64,000 bases of DNA from Heterohyrax brucei (taxonomy: Eukaryota > Chordata > Mammalia > Hyracoidea > Procaviidae), in assembly GCA_028571685.1 (NCBI GenBank), contig CM053166.1, positions 58,986,111 to 59,050,110 on the forward strand, read 5' to 3'. Positions 35,389 through 46,974 of this stretch are shown piece after piece (within the stretch, counting starts at the first letter, position 1; each line of letters starts with the position of its first letter). Position numbers and translations under genes: made by a program. The notes beneath the pieces are model-generated. The model did not search any database. It saw only the letters and a list, made by a program, of their open reading frames with translations, and was not told the origin of the DNA.

Positions 35389-35828
35389 TTTTAAAAAAGA
35401 AATTTTATTTTGTCACAGTCCAGTAGGATACAAGTCCAAATTTAAGGCATCACCTCCACAGGAAACCTTTCTGTTGGCTCTGGAGAAAGATCCCTGTCAT
35501 CAATTTTCCTCTGGACTGGGAGCTTCTGAGGCACAGGGACCCTGGATCCTTTTCTAAGGATGTACTCTGCTCCTGGCACTGTTGCCTGGTGGTACAAGGT
35601 CCTCAACTCTCTCTTGCTTCCCTTTCCTTTATAACCCAAGAAATTCCATCAAGGCACAATACAATTTTACACAGTGAGTCCTGACTCACCAACACAACTA
35701 ACACCCATCTTCCCTCATTAATATTAGAGGCAGAGTTTACAGCACACAGAACATAACACAATCGTGGATATCAAGGCATAGCCAAATTAATACACATTTT
35801 TGGGGGGGACACAACTGAATCCATGCCA
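35389..35828 (-). mobile_element. MaLR-type solo LTR, 3' end missing
   Basis: Follows the two LTRs of the provirus at 28137-30135 ('tttattttgtcacagtccag', 'ggagcttctgaggcacaggg') and ends at the 5' terminus 'gaatccatgcca'. The terminal ~40 bp at the left (3' end) are absent. Confidence 0.82.
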
Positions 35829-35954
35829 GTAGATGGCAAGAAAATCAAATGACATAAAAAGAGAAAAGCAATATTGCATAGGAGTTTAGGATTTGGACTT
35901 TGGAATAACACAGGCTATGTTACAAAACTAGCTTTGCCCTCACTATTCTTGTTA

Positions 35955-36985
35955 GGAGCTACTGAGTCAGTTTTGACTCACTGTGACACCATGGACAACA
36001 GAATGAAACACTGACTCATCCCATGCCATCCTCATAATCATTGCTATGTTTGAGCCCATTGTTGTAGCCACTGTGTCAATGCACCTTGGTGAGGGTCTTC
36101 CTTTTTTTCACTGACTGTCTAATTTTCCAAGCGTGATGTCCTTCTCCGGGGACTGATGTCTCTTAATAACACATTCAAAGTATGTGAGCCAAAGTCTAGC
36201 CATCATCTCTGTAATAAGCATTCTGGCTGTACTTCTTCCAAGACAGAGTTGTTTGTTCTTCTGGCAGTTCACTGTATATTCAATATTTTTTACCAACACC
36301 ATAATTCAAAGTCGCCTTCAGTCTTCCTTACACTATCCAGCTTTGATATGTGTATGAGGCTACTGAAAATACAATGGCTTGGATCAGATGCACCTTAGTC
36401 CTGAAAGGGACATCTTTGTTTTTTAACACCTGAAAGAGTTCTTTTGCAGCAGATTTGCCCAGTACAATTACATCCTTTGACTTCCTGACTGACACTTCCA
36501 CGGGCACTGATTGTGGATGCAAGTCAAAGGAAATACTTGAGAACTTGAATATTTTCTCCATTTATCATGATGTTGCCTGCTGATTCTGAGAGGATTTTTG
36601 TTTTCTTTATGTTGAGGTATACATCCGTACTGAAGGCTGTATTCTTTGATTTACATCAGTAAGTGCTTCAAGTCTTCTTTGTTTTCAGCAAGCAAGATCA
36701 TGTAATCTGCATATTGCAGGTTGTTCATGAGTCTTCCTCCAATTTTGATGCTGCCTTCTTCTTCATATAGTCTAGAAAACAGACTGAATAAGTTTGATGA
36801 AAGGATACAACCCTGACACATACCCTTCCTGATTTTAAACAATGCAGCATCCCCTTATTGCACACTTCCTTTCGGTGTACAGGCTCCACATGAGCACAAG
36901 TAAGTGTTCTGTAATTCCCACTGTTTCCAATATTATCTATAACTTGTTACGATCCACAGTCAAATACTTTTGCTATGTAAATCTT
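35955..36985 (-). mobile_element. RTE-clade LINE, 3' part
   Basis: BovB-like element reading from the reverse transcriptase active site to its tail. 'aggttgttcatgagtcttcc' and 'ggatacaaccctgacacata' are typical. Both ends are lost. Afrotherian SINEs without poly(A) are thought to be mobilised by this clade of LINE. Confidence 0.9.
36651..36842 (-). pseudogene. RTE reverse transcriptase active-site fragment
   Basis: 63 codons: 'KGMCQGCILSSNLFSLF' then 'IKIGGRLMNNLQYADYMIL'. The active-site box is YADY, with the last Asp of YADD changed, so the enzyme is dead at this site too. Confidence 0.88.
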
Positions 36986-37249
36986 TTAAAGTCAGTCAAG
37001 CCTCAATTATTTAATTTTTTAAATACAATAGTACCTAACTTATGGGCTTGGTTTGGGAATTAAATAATTCATGTATGAGCCCATAATACAGTATATGGCT
37101 CATGATACACGTTCTTTAAGTGTTAGCTATAATTTTAGTCATTAAGTAATCTTTTTAATCACAATTTTGGATTATCTACACCTGTCTCTTTTTACAACCA
37201 GAATCAAAAGTCAAGTATATCTGATTTTCTTGACCTAATGTTCTTGAAG

Positions 37250-37420
37250 GAAACCCTGATGATATAGTAGTGGTTAAGTGCTACATCTGCTAACCCAAAG
37301 TCTGGCAGTTTTAATCTGCCAGGAGCTCCTTAGAAATGTTATGGAGCAGTTCTACTCTGTCCTATAGGGTCACTATGAGTTGGAATCGACTCAGTGGCAC
37401 TGGGTTTGGTTTTTGCTTTT
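37250..37420 (+). mobile_element. AfroSINE, short form
   Basis: Full-length; tail 'ctatgagttggaatcgactc' followed by 'gtttggtttttgc'. Confidence 0.92.
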
Positions 37421-37429
37421 TTTCTTTAA

Positions 37430-37985
37430 TGTTCTTGAATCCCTTTCACCATCCAGCTCATTGTCATTTGACCTCTAGTTCTTGTGACTTGAGTCATAGG
37501 CCTCGTGTACGGCCTGTCAAACTTGGGATTCATCAGCCTCCACAGGCTGAGCCAGCAGCCTACCATCTTACACGCCAATCTTGGATTTGTCAGCTTCCAT
37601 AGCCCTTGAGTCAGTGGCCTACTGTATGACCTGCCAATCTTGGGTTTGTCAGTCTCTGAAGTTACATGAGTCAGAAGACTTTAGCCTCACTTGAGGTTTG
37701 CCAGCCTCCACAACTGCATGAGCCATTTCCTTAAGACAAATCTCTCTCTTGGTGTAGTGGTTAAGAGTTCAGCTGTTAACCAAAAGGTCACCAGTTTGAA
37801 TCCACCGGCAACTCCTTGGAAACCCTATGGGGCAATTCTATTCCATACTATAGGATTCCTATGAGTTTGAATTGACTTGAAAGTCACAGGTTTGATTTTG
37901 GCTTTTTTCAATATATACTACTTACATACATACATACATGCCTCACTGGCTTTGCTTCTCTAGAGAACCCAGCCTTAGACAGCCA
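37430..37985. repeat. Old repeat with ~60-bp tandem subunits
   Basis: 'ctgtcaaacttgggattcat', 'gccaatcttggatttgtcag', 'gccaatcttgggtttgtcag' and 'tgaggtttgccagcctcc' start successive imperfect units between 37510 and 37720. The part after the SINE (37748-37905) ends 'gcttctctagagaaccc', a common terminus of an old mammalian LTR-like repeat. Confidence 0.65.
37748..37905 (+). mobile_element. AfroSINE, short form
   Basis: Inserted in the tandem-subunit repeat; head partly merged with 'tctctctcttgg'. Confidence 0.88.
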
Positions 37986-38312
37986 TTTATTACCCACTGA
38001 CTTGTAACAGAGTGACGAAAAGTTATTTCAGATTTTCCAAAAACAAAACAAAAAAGTGCACTATACTTGACAGTAACATACAGGTTTTGATTACATGATT
38101 ATGTGGAGAATCAGAAAACCACAGTATCACACCTGAAAGTTTTGTGCAACTGTCTGCCAAATACAAATGATGTACATAAATAATAATTAGAAGGGTATCA
38201 AAGGTTCATCTGTTCAACTTGGAATATACTTTCCCATAGGTAATTCTATAAATAGCTGAGTCTAGAAAACACATATAATGTTGCAACTGAAATAACACAA
38301 TTAAAATACAAA

Positions 38313-38465
38313 AAGCCACTAAACCTGTTTCTGTCAAGTTGATCCTAATTCATAGCAGCCATTTAGGACTGCCTTGCACAGTTTCCAGGAATTCCTGGTG
38401 GACTCAAACAACTAACCTTTTAGTTAGCAGCCATCACTCTTAACCACTGCACTACCTGGGATTCC
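38313..38465 (-). mobile_element. AfroSINE, short form
   Basis: Reverse copy; part of the body ('cctgttctactc' region) is lost between 'catttaggactgcctt' and 'gcacagtttccagg'. Confidence 0.88.
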
Positions 38466-38954
38466 TTATTTACAATGAGATCCTATAATTGCTACCTTTT
38501 CATCATTAGACATACTTTTAGATTTAAAAAAAAGATAAATGCTTTGCTGTATTGCAACACCAATAAATCAAAGAGGACGATCATTTTAAAACCAAGAAAT
38601 TAAAATTGTTTGGACTACTGATGTTTGAATAAAAGTCAGAAATGTTCTTTACAGAAGGTTGTGGAGACTTTAGTAGAGATTGGAATGGACAATATTCAGG
38701 AACTTGAGATTGATAAAATGGGTATTTTGATAAACTTCATTGCATTTTAAATATTTTTAAGAAAATACAAAGTCATAAAACTAGAATACTAAGGTTTATC
38801 AATATAATGAAAATAAAATTGAGGCCTCCCAATGAAACAGAAAGCAACAAGGAGTAAAACCGCTCAAAAGCAAAATCTCCCCGCATTTTTAAAACTATGG
38901 TTTTCTTTTGTTCCCTGGTCAACACTCAAAAATCAATTTCTCTAGATCAACATT
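38466..38954. other. Unique AT-rich sequence
   Basis: Nothing recognised. Confidence 0.4.
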
Positions 38955-39045
38955 ATCTAAGGGGATTTTCTGTCCACTATGTTATCACTTAACCACATGT
39001 AGCTATTGAGAGCCTCACATTGGGCTGATAAAACTAAGGAATCGA
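38955..39045. mobile_element. hAT-like MITE fragment
   Basis: 'aaccacatgtagctattgag' matches the family at 4386 and 62450. Confidence 0.4.
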
Positions 39046-39054
39046 AAAATTTTT

Positions 39055-39950
39055 AATAACTATTGAGATATAATTCACATGTCATAACATTTACCCTTTT
39101 CAAGTATACAGTTCAATAATCTTTAATATGTTCACAAAGTTCTGTGTTGATAACTACTAATTCCAGAATATTTTGATCACGCCCAAAAGAAACCTCATGT
39201 CCAATAAGCAGTCACTGTTCATATCCCCTACCCCCAGTCCTAGCAACCTCTAATCTAGTTCTGGCTACACAAATGTACCTGTTTGAGTCATTTCATATAA
39301 ATGGAATCATCCAGTATGATCATATTAGTTTAATGTTTTCAAGGTTCATCCATATTGTAGCATGTATCAGCAGTACTCCATTCCTCTTTAGTGCCAAAAA
39401 ATATTCCATTATGTAGATATACTACATTTTGTTTATGCATTCATCAGCTGTTGAATATCTGAGTTGTTTGCAACTTTTAACTATTATGAATAATGTTGCT
39501 GTGAACATCTGTGTAACAACGTTTTGTGTAGATTTGTGTTTCCCATTCTCTTGGGAAATTCTAGTGGTGTACTGGTTAAGTGCTACAGTTTCTAACCAGA
39601 AAGTCAGCAGTTCAAATCTGCCAGGTACTCCTTGGAAACCCTATGTGGCAGTTCTACTCTGTCTATAAGGTCACTATGAGTCAGAATCAACTCAATGTCA
39701 GGGGGCTGTGGGATACATCTAGCTGTGAAATTGCTGAGTCATATGGTATATTACATTTAACTTTATGAGGAACTGTCAAACTGTTTTCAAAGTGTCTGCA
39801 TCACTCTAAAATCCTATCAACAGGGATAAAGTTTCCAATTTCTCCACATCCTCACCACTCCTTGTCATCCACCCCTCTATGGCCATCCTAGAAGGCTGTT
39901 TAAGTATTACCTTATTTTGTTTCTGATTTGTATTTCCCTAATGATTATGA
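39055..39950 (-). mobile_element. Older L1 3' end split by a SINE
   Basis: Reads 'attgagatataattcacatg' (3'UTR) through 'tttatgcattcatcagctgt' and 'aaactgttttcaaagtgtct'. The same subfamily as 15922-16625. The SINE at 39553-39708 lies inside. Confidence 0.85.
39553..39708 (+). mobile_element. AfroSINE, short form
   Basis: Tail ends 'tcaactcaatgtcagggg'. Confidence 0.9.
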
Positions 39951-39953
39951 AGA

Positions 39954-40152
39954 GGAGCCCTGGTAGCACAGTGGTTAAACGTTCACCTGCTAAACAAAAC
40001 GTTTGCAGTTTGAATCCACCAGCCACTCTGCAGGAAGATGTGGCAGTCAGCTTCAGTGAAAGACCACAGCCTTGGAAACCCGAGGGGGCAGTTCTACTCT
40101 GCTGATACAGTTATCATGAGTCAGAACTGACTCAAGAGCAATGAGTTTTTTC
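39954..40152 (+). mobile_element. AfroSINE, long form
   Basis: Head 'aggagccctggtagcacagt', long insert 'gaagatgtggcagtcagctt'. Confidence 0.9.
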
Positions 40153-40166
40153 TTCAGTGACTATGA

Positions 40167-40332
40167 AAGGAGCCTTGATGGCACAATGGTTCAAAGCTGG
40201 CAGCCACTCCACAGAAGAAAATACCTGGCAACCTGCTCCTGTAGATTATAGCCCAGTGAACCCTAAGGTGCAGTTCTATTCTGTTCTATAGTGTCACTAG
40301 GAGTCAAAATCAATTCAACAGCATATAACAAT
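40167..40332 (+). mobile_element. AfroSINE, long form with box B deleted
   Basis: After 'cacaatggttcaaagctggc' it jumps straight to 'agccactccacagaagaaaa', skipping the anticodon-loop and box B region of the tRNA-like head. Confidence 0.85.
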
Positions 40333-40609
40333 GACTAATGATGTTACGCATATTTTAGTGTTGTTAAGTGCTGTTCAGTTGGTTCAGATTCTTGGCAATC
40401 GCATGTATAACACAACTACACACCACCCTTATAATCATTGCTATGTTTGAGCCCAGTGTTGCAGCCACTGCACCAATCCATCTCAGTGAGGGTATTCCTC
40501 TTTTAGCTGAGCCTATAGTCTACCAAGCATGATGTCCTTTTCGAAAGACTAGTTTCTCCTGCTAACATGTCCAAAATAAGTGAGATAAAGTCTTGTCTTC
40601 CTTACTTCT

Positions 40610-41708
40610 TTTTTTTTTTTATAATGATTAAGTGAAAGTATACAATCCAAATCAATTTTGCATGCCTGCCCATCTGCAACTCCACCTGCTCTCCTCACCC
40701 TGTGATGATGGCACACTTCTCCTTTTCACTCTTCCAGTATCCTCTTAATGAACATTTGTCCTTTCCTCTCCACTCTTTCCTCTGCCCTCTAGAAAGAAAC
40801 CAGCAGGGCAGCCTTCTATAAACGTATAAGACAATAAAGTACACCACATGCTCACTCTGTGTCCCAGAGTCCAGTCCATTCTTGTCTGGAGTTGACCTCA
40901 GTACTGGTTTCAGTTCAGGGCCAGCAGCAAGTCTAGGGGCCATGTTCCCAGCGGACCCTCCAGGCTGTTGGACCATTGATTCTGGTTTTATAGCAGAGTT
41001 TTTGAACTACACACCTGTTTTTATCATGCTTCATTGGGACTTTACACTGTGTCTCCCATCACAGCTGCCTTTGGTGGTGGCCAGGTACTATCTGGTTCTT
41101 CTGGTCTCATGCTGATGCAGTCTCCAATTCATATCAGTCCTTCTGTCTCCTGGGCAATATCATTTCACTTCCTGTCTTTGATGCTCTTGGTCATCATTTG
41201 TTCCAAACAAGTTGGGACCATTTGGTGTTCCTCATATGGCAGCTTGCTGGCTAAGACCCCAGACACCACTCACCAATATGGGGTGCAGAAGACTCTTAGC
41301 AAAAGACTAGTTATGCCAACTGACCTCCATGTCCCCTGAAAACATGGCCCCCAGACCCAACCTTGCTACTTCATCTCTTGAAATGTTGGGCTGAGTTTAG
41401 AAAACCTTTCAGTTTACAGTGCAGTACAGTTATGCTGATCTGCCCTGTACTGTGTGCTGTCACTCCTGTCAGCTAACCAAATTCCTACTGACTAATCTAT
41501 GAAGTACCTCTGCCTGCCTTCCCACTTTTGTAGCTGTGTAAGAGTCATTTCTTCTATACATAAGGCCATTTGTAAGTCCTTGTAGCAGAGGTCTCATAAA
41601 ATACTTGTCCTTTTGCAGCTGAGTGATTTCACTTGGCATAATGTCTTCTAATTGAAACCAGGTTATGAGACGCTTCCCAAAATCATCGTTGTTTTTTATC
41701 ATCGCTGC
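40610..41708 (-). mobile_element. 5'-truncated L1 with perfect 13-bp target duplication
   Basis: 1,099 bp of the L1 lineage at 1-3333 with a T run (reverse A tail) at 40610-40620. 'cttccttacttct' occurs at 40597-40609 and again at 41709-41721. This is a textbook L1 insertion into the RTE element. Confidence 0.95.
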
Positions 41709-41831
41709 CTTCCTTACTTCTAAGGAGCATTCTGGTTCTATTCTTCTAAGACTGATTTGTTCATTCTTCTGCAAATTCATAGTATATTTTATATACATTT
41801 TTTTGTCAACACCATAATTCAAATGCATCAA
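41469..41831 (-). pseudogene. Chimeric open frame: RTE into L1 ORF2 end
   Basis: 120 open codons. The first ~43 ('LQKNEQISLRRIEPECSLEV') are the RTE C-terminal region, in its own frame; from 'AMIKNNDDFGKRLITWFQLE' onward it is the C-terminus of L1 ORF2, also in its own frame, then 3'UTR. The fusion arose by the L1 landing in frame and same orientation. Probably untranslated. Confidence 0.8.
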
Positions 41832-41975
41832 GTTTTCTTTGGTTTTCCGTAGTCATTGTTCAGCTTTCATATACAGATGAGGCTACTGAAAATATGGCTT
41901 AGCTCATGTGCACTTTAGTCCCCAAAGCAACGCTCTGAAGAGGTCTTTTGCAGCAGATTTTCCAAGTGCAATAAG

Positions 41976-42329
41976 TCATTTGATTTTTTGACTGCTGTTT
42001 CCATGGGTATTCACTGTAGATGCAAGTAAGACAAAATCCTTCACAACTGCAATCTTTTCTCCACTAATCATGTTGTTGTCCATCGGTCCAGCTGTGAGAA
42101 TTTTTGTTTTCTTTATGTTAGGGTGTAATTTACACTGAAGGCTGTGGTCTCTGATTGTCATCAATAAGTGCTTCATGTTGTCCCCACTTTCAGTAAGCAA
42201 AGTTGTGTCATTTACAAACAGTAGGTTGTTAAACAGTCTTCTCTCAATTCTGGTGCCACCTTCTTCATATAGTCTAGTTTCTCTAATTATTTGCTCAGCA
42301 CAAAGACTAGGCATGGTGAAAGGATACAA
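41976..42329 (-). pseudogene. RTE reverse transcriptase fragment
   Basis: 117 codons. 'RIERRLFNNLLFVNDTTLLT' aligns with the active site; YADD is replaced by FVND, so the first catalytic Asp is lost. 'KKTKILTAGPMDNN' is the usual next block. Confidence 0.87.
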
Positions 42330-42559
42330 CCCTGATACATACCTTTAGTGACTTTAAAACATGCAATATCCTCTCGTTCTGTGAGAACAATTGCCTCTTG
42401 GTCTACGCACAGGTTCCACATGAGCACAATTAAATGTTCTGGAATTCTCACTCTTTGCAATGTTATCCAAAATTTGTTAAGATTTATACAGTTGAATGTC
42501 TTTACATAGTCAATAAAACACAGGTAAACATCTTTTTATGTTTGGTTACATGTAAATCT

Positions 42560-42720
42560 TCTTTGGAGAAATGTCTTTTCAAGGAATTTTAAATTTTATT
42601 TCATTTTAATTAACTTTAAAAATAATAGCCACATCTGGCTAATAGCTACTATATTAGATGGGCAGATTGGAATGGTTCACAGTCTGGCTTTGTACCTTTG
42701 TTCAAGGTCAGGTGAATCAA
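42560..42720. mobile_element. hAT-like MITE fragment
   Basis: 'aataatagccacatctggct' and 'agctactatattagatggg' fit the same family as 4386 and 62450. Confidence 0.4.
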
Positions 42721-43077
42721 ACTGGGTAATCAAAGTTCAATTCCAGCCTCGTAACTGACCTCAAATGCCCCAGATGGAACCCAATGAGGTAGAAAAGAAA
42801 AAGAAAAGGAAAATCAGTCATTTAGCCTTTCCCAATCAACTTCATACCTTTTACCCTATTTACTTCTCACAGAGGTGAGGTACACTGAGAGAGGGTCAGG
42901 CATCCTGCCTCACAGCAACCCTCTAGTGTTATGAGTCATAGTGATTCATTAACAACTCATAATATACACATGACACAACCTTGCTTGCTGAAAGTTCAAG
43001 ACTTGAAGCACTTAATGCCCCAGAGTTTCCTAAGTTTGTAATCTTCAAGGGAATAGATCACCAGGTCTTTCCTCCCA
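42721..43077. other. Unique sequence
   Basis: Nothing recognised. Confidence 0.4.
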
Positions 43078-43246
43078 TGGAAACCCTGGTGGTGTAGTAG
43101 GTGAAGTGCTACCTCTGCTAACCGAAAAGTCTGCAGTTCACATCCACCAGGCGCTCCTTGGAAATTCTATGGGGCAGTTCTACTCTGACCTCTAGGGCCG
43201 CTATAAGTCGGACCCAACTAAATGGCAGTGGGGTTTAGTTTGGCGT
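43078..43246 (+). mobile_element. AfroSINE, short form
   Basis: Full-length; tail 'ctataagtcggacccaacta' is the 'ggaccc/ggatcc' variant. A ~40-bp reverse SINE scrap ('ggagcagctagtgggttcaa') follows at 43258-43300. Confidence 0.92.
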
Positions 43247-43349
43247 TTTTCTTCCCATGGAGCAGCTAGTGGGTTCAAACTGCTGACTTTTCTTCAGAAA
43301 CCTTCAGCACTTACGAAACTCTCAATAATTACTGTTGATGATGAAAATA

Positions 43350-43465
43350 ATTCATGTTTACTGAGCATGTGCAAGGTGCCAGGGATGATGGTTAACACAG
43401 TTTCATTTAATCCTCACATGAATCCTATTCAGGTAGACTCTACTGTCCCCATTTTATAAACATCA
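43350..43465 (-). mobile_element. MIR-like old SINE
   Basis: 'caaggtgccagggatgatgg', 'catttaatcctcacatgaat', 'ctgtccccattttataaa' in the MIR reverse order. Confidence 0.7.
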
Positions 43466-45147
43466 TAACAGTTTTAGATGTATTACATTAAACCAGTATT
43501 AGTAATTTTACATATTCTCTATTCTGTCTCAACCTTACAACTTCCTTTCAGCATCTAGTTTAATTACTACAATGATCTTACATATCTCAACTAGTGAAAC
43601 CAAGTGTTATTCAGGACTCTACTATTATGTACACCATACACTGTGTAACTCTATGTCTACTAACCTATCTTAAAAGGACATTAGATGGGTTTTGAAGAAG
43701 CAAAACATTAGCAATAACTGAAAATACGAACTCTCAACTTTGTGCATTATGGACCAGAATATTATGATTTCTGATATGTTCAGCCACATCGTCCCTTTTG
43801 TTAAATTGGTTCACCAACTATTTATAGAAGATCTTCTATGTGCCAAATACTATCCTAGATGGCAGAAATACAGCAATGACTCTGCCAGTCACAATCCCTA
43901 CCTAATGAAGTTTAAAAAATATATTTAAGAAATAAATGGTTGAAAAATACACAGGCACCAACATGTTTATGTCATAGTGAGGCTATGCTGCACAATCTAT
44001 TTCACAGTGGACCCTTGTCACTACAGCAGTAATACCCTTAAATGCCATTCTACTAAGAAATTAGCAGTCTGAACATTATAGCCTTTAAAATGGACCTCAA
44101 ATCCATGTATTTGGCAGAGCTCATGTATAACCGTTGATTCTTTAGAAGCACTACCCAGCTCCCAAAGCACCCAAAGAATGAGGAGTTATGCAAGTTTGCT
44201 TCCAGCTCCTTGGGACTGTCCCAGACTCCTATGCACATGAGGGAAGAACACAGCAAGAATCACCAGAGTATTTCTCATACCTGAAGTACAATGTGATTTC
44301 TCAAGCTTTCATCCCCACCACCTCTAACCCTTATTTCAGGTAAATAAAACAGAAGTGATGTGGTTGTTCACATGATTTGTGCGGGTGGCTATTGTGCTGA
44401 CTGTGACAATAAGGCTGCAGAATACTGCTCTCCTTTTAGAGTTCACATTTTATTCATCTCTATAAATAACAATTTCATTTTAAAAACACTGCAAAAAATA
44501 GTAAAGCTCAAATTCTCCTATCGATGGGCTGCTTTTGGCAACAGACCTAAGTATTCTGAGGGCTGGCCTTTGTTTGACCATTTCTCATTGTACCTCTCAC
44601 CTCTGGCAAAAGTAAACACACCAAAAAGTATGAAATAAGTCTATTGGGAGAGTGTAAATGAAAGACCTAAATTAAATTTCCAGCCTCCAGCTCACTCAAA
44701 AGTTGCTGTATCATACCCAGCATTCCCTACCAAAGAATTCAATCCATGTTTATTGAAACAATTCATGGATCTAACACACTCATCAGTAGGTAACATGACT
44801 CTATCATTTGGCCAATTCATGCTTCCTAACTAAACCATCTGTCACATAAGGAAAAATACAACCATGGAACCACAACTGCAAAAAACAACACTTTTGCCTG
44901 CTCTTGCTACTGGAGCCAATGGGAACTGAGAAGACCTTCCTTTCCAGCATTGTCACTCTTCCTTCAGTGGTGAAGGCAGGAAGAGAGAGATCAAGTCCTC
45001 AATAAGAACAGTGTTAAAATTAACAAAGGAAATCAAAAGCATGTCATGACGTTACAACTAAGGACAGAAACATTAACCCTTTGTTGTGAGAAAGTGAGCA
45101 AAAACTGTTAAGCAATAAAATTGACTGCAATATTTGGTATCTGTATG
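43466..45147. other. Mostly unique sequence
   Basis: An old repeat trace at 43795-43915 ('gtgccaaatactatcctaga', 'caatccctacctaatgaag'). Open frames at 43740 and 44360 have no familiar motif. Confidence 0.4.
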
Positions 45148-45354
45148 GGAAGCTCTGGTGGCATAGTGGTTAAGTGCTCTGTTACTAACCCGCAGATCGG
45201 TAATTCCAACCCACTAGCCACTCCACAGGAGAAAGATGTGGGAGTCAGCTCTTGTAAAGATCACAGTGATGGAAACCTTATAGGGCAGTTCTATTCTGTC
45301 TTATAGGGTAGCTATGAGCTGTAATTGACTCAGTGGCAATGGGTTTGGGTTTTT
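45148..45354 (+). mobile_element. AfroSINE, long form
   Basis: Full long copy with insert 'gagaaagatgtgggagtcag' and tail into 'gggtttgggttttttc'. Confidence 0.92.
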
Positions 45355-45449
45355 TCGCAGGGGTGTTAAATCATAAACATTCTGACAAAGCACAGGTGTA
45401 AACATTTTCCAGGCATAAAGGCACTTTCCAATGGTTTAGAGTACACCAA

Positions 45450-45641
45450 ATCAAACTTACTGCTGTTGAATCATAGCAAACCTACACGGCAGAGCAGAAT
45501 TGTCCCACAGGGTTTTCAAGGCTACAATATTTATGGAAGCAGACTTTTACTTCTTTCCCCATGGACAAGCTGGTGGGTTCAAAGTGCTGAACTTTTGGTT
45601 GGCAGCTGAGTGTTTTAACCATTGCACCATCAGGGCTTCCT
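45450..45641 (-). mobile_element. AfroSINE, long form
   Basis: Reverse copy; 'ggctacaatatttatggaag' is the long-form segment; head ends 'accattgcaccatcaggg'. Confidence 0.9.
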
Positions 45642-46061
45642 GTATACCAAACAGTTCATGTGAATTCCTAAACTAACAGTCAGTGTCCTCTGTGGAAATA
45701 AAGCCAGTAAGCCTCTTGAAAAAGTAAAAGACAGTAAGAATTGGGAGATACGAAGACTACAATAGATGATTCAATTAGGTTACTCTAGAGTATAGAAAAA
45801 CTGAGCATTTCAGCACAGAATCAGTGAGGAAATGTCTTAGAATTGTTAAATAGGTTATCACTATTACCAAACAGAAGAAAAGGGCACAGTAATCTATATT
45901 TTCATCCAGTCTCTAGTCACTGAGTAATTTGATAGCAGATAAAGGAAGGAAAGGTTTTACAGAAATATAAGGGTCAAACACGACAGAAAAAACAGGTGTT
46001 AACCTAATCTATTTCTGGTTCAGTACTATGGGCAGAGAAAAAGCACCAAGGCTTCATCTGT
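45642..46061. other. Unique sequence
   Basis: Nothing recognised. Confidence 0.4.
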
Positions 46062-46286
46062 AGCAGGGTCAGCAAACTGTTCCTGTATAAGGCCAGATAA
46101 GAAGTATTTCAGGCTCTGCCAGACATCTGGTCTCTGTTACAACCATTCAACTCCATCAATGTAACATGAAAGCAGCCACAATTGAGAAGTAAACAAATGG
46201 GTGTGGCTGTATTCTAATAAAACTATTCATAAAAACAGGCAAGAAAGCTGACTTGGCCCATAAGCCATAGTTTGCTGATCCCAATC
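46062..46286 (+). mobile_element. hAT-type MITE with near-complete ends
   Basis: 'cagggtcagcaaactgttcc' at the left mirrors 'catagtttgctgatccc' at the right, the inverted termini of a common old mammalian hAT-like MITE. Other pieces at 51535 and 54014. Confidence 0.65.
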
Positions 46287-46301
46287 TGGAAGTCTGTATT
46301 A

Positions 46302-46660
46302 GCAGCTCTCAAACTTTAGAGTGTGCTAGACTTCTGGGGTCCACCTCCAGAGTTTCTGATTCAGTAGTACATAGGGGGTATGGTCCACAAATCTGTATTT
46401 CTAACAAGTTCCTAGGTGATGCTGATGCTGTTACTGATGCTTGATGGTTAACAACAACAACGACACACTAATGTCAACTCAGTTTCAACTCATAGCGACC
46501 CTGCAGGACATAGTATAACTGCCCTATAGAATTTCCAAGGAGCACAAGGTGGATATGAACTGCCAACCTTTTGGTTAGCAGCCATTATCTCTTAATCACT
46601 ACGCCACCAAGGCTTCTGCTTGGTGGTTGGGGGGCCACAATTGCAAAAATGCTGATCTAA
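46302..46660 (+). mobile_element. MER5A-like hAT MITE split by a SINE
   Basis: 'agcagctctcaaactttaga', 'agtttctgattcagtagtac', 'caagttcctaggtgatgctg' are typical MER5A wording. The element resumes at 46617 after the SINE. Confidence 0.75.
46450..46616 (-). mobile_element. AfroSINE with 12-bp target duplication
   Basis: Reverse copy flanked by 'tgcttgatggtt' (46438-46449) and 'tgcttggtggtt' (46617-46628), one mismatch in twelve. Its tail side carries (AAC)n, 'aacaacaacaacgac'. Confidence 0.92.
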
Positions 46661-46974
46661 GCCTTAATGACTAATATCTTCAACACTGTAAGTAGCTACC
46701 AAAGTTCACATTTTACTGGTCACAAAATTTTATCACTTGTAGTAAGTTTGAAACTGTCAAAGCACAAATGCAAATAATTTTACGAGAATCAGGGGAAATG
46801 TACATAGATATATGTCTGGATTTTTTTCTTTTGACTTCAGTTTAAAATATTAACTGCCCCATCAGTAAACTAAAAACAATTCATCCTCAAATCTCTTTCA
46901 TCTAACATGTTCTAAATGCTATAAAGACTTGAGAAGCATTATGTTAAAAAGACCAAACTTGATGGTTCAATAGA
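46661..46974. other. Unique sequence
   Basis: Nothing recognised. Confidence 0.4.

Larger units (their letters stand above)
40362..42545 (-). mobile_element. RTE-clade LINE split by an L1
   Basis: Same element type as 35955-36985 but longer: left part 40362-40609, right part 41709-42545. The 3' tail side begins near 'aagtgctgttcagttggttc'. Reverse transcriptase lies at 41976-42329. Ends at 'caataaaacacaggtaaaca', still inside the coding region, so the 5' half is missing. Confidence 0.9.
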
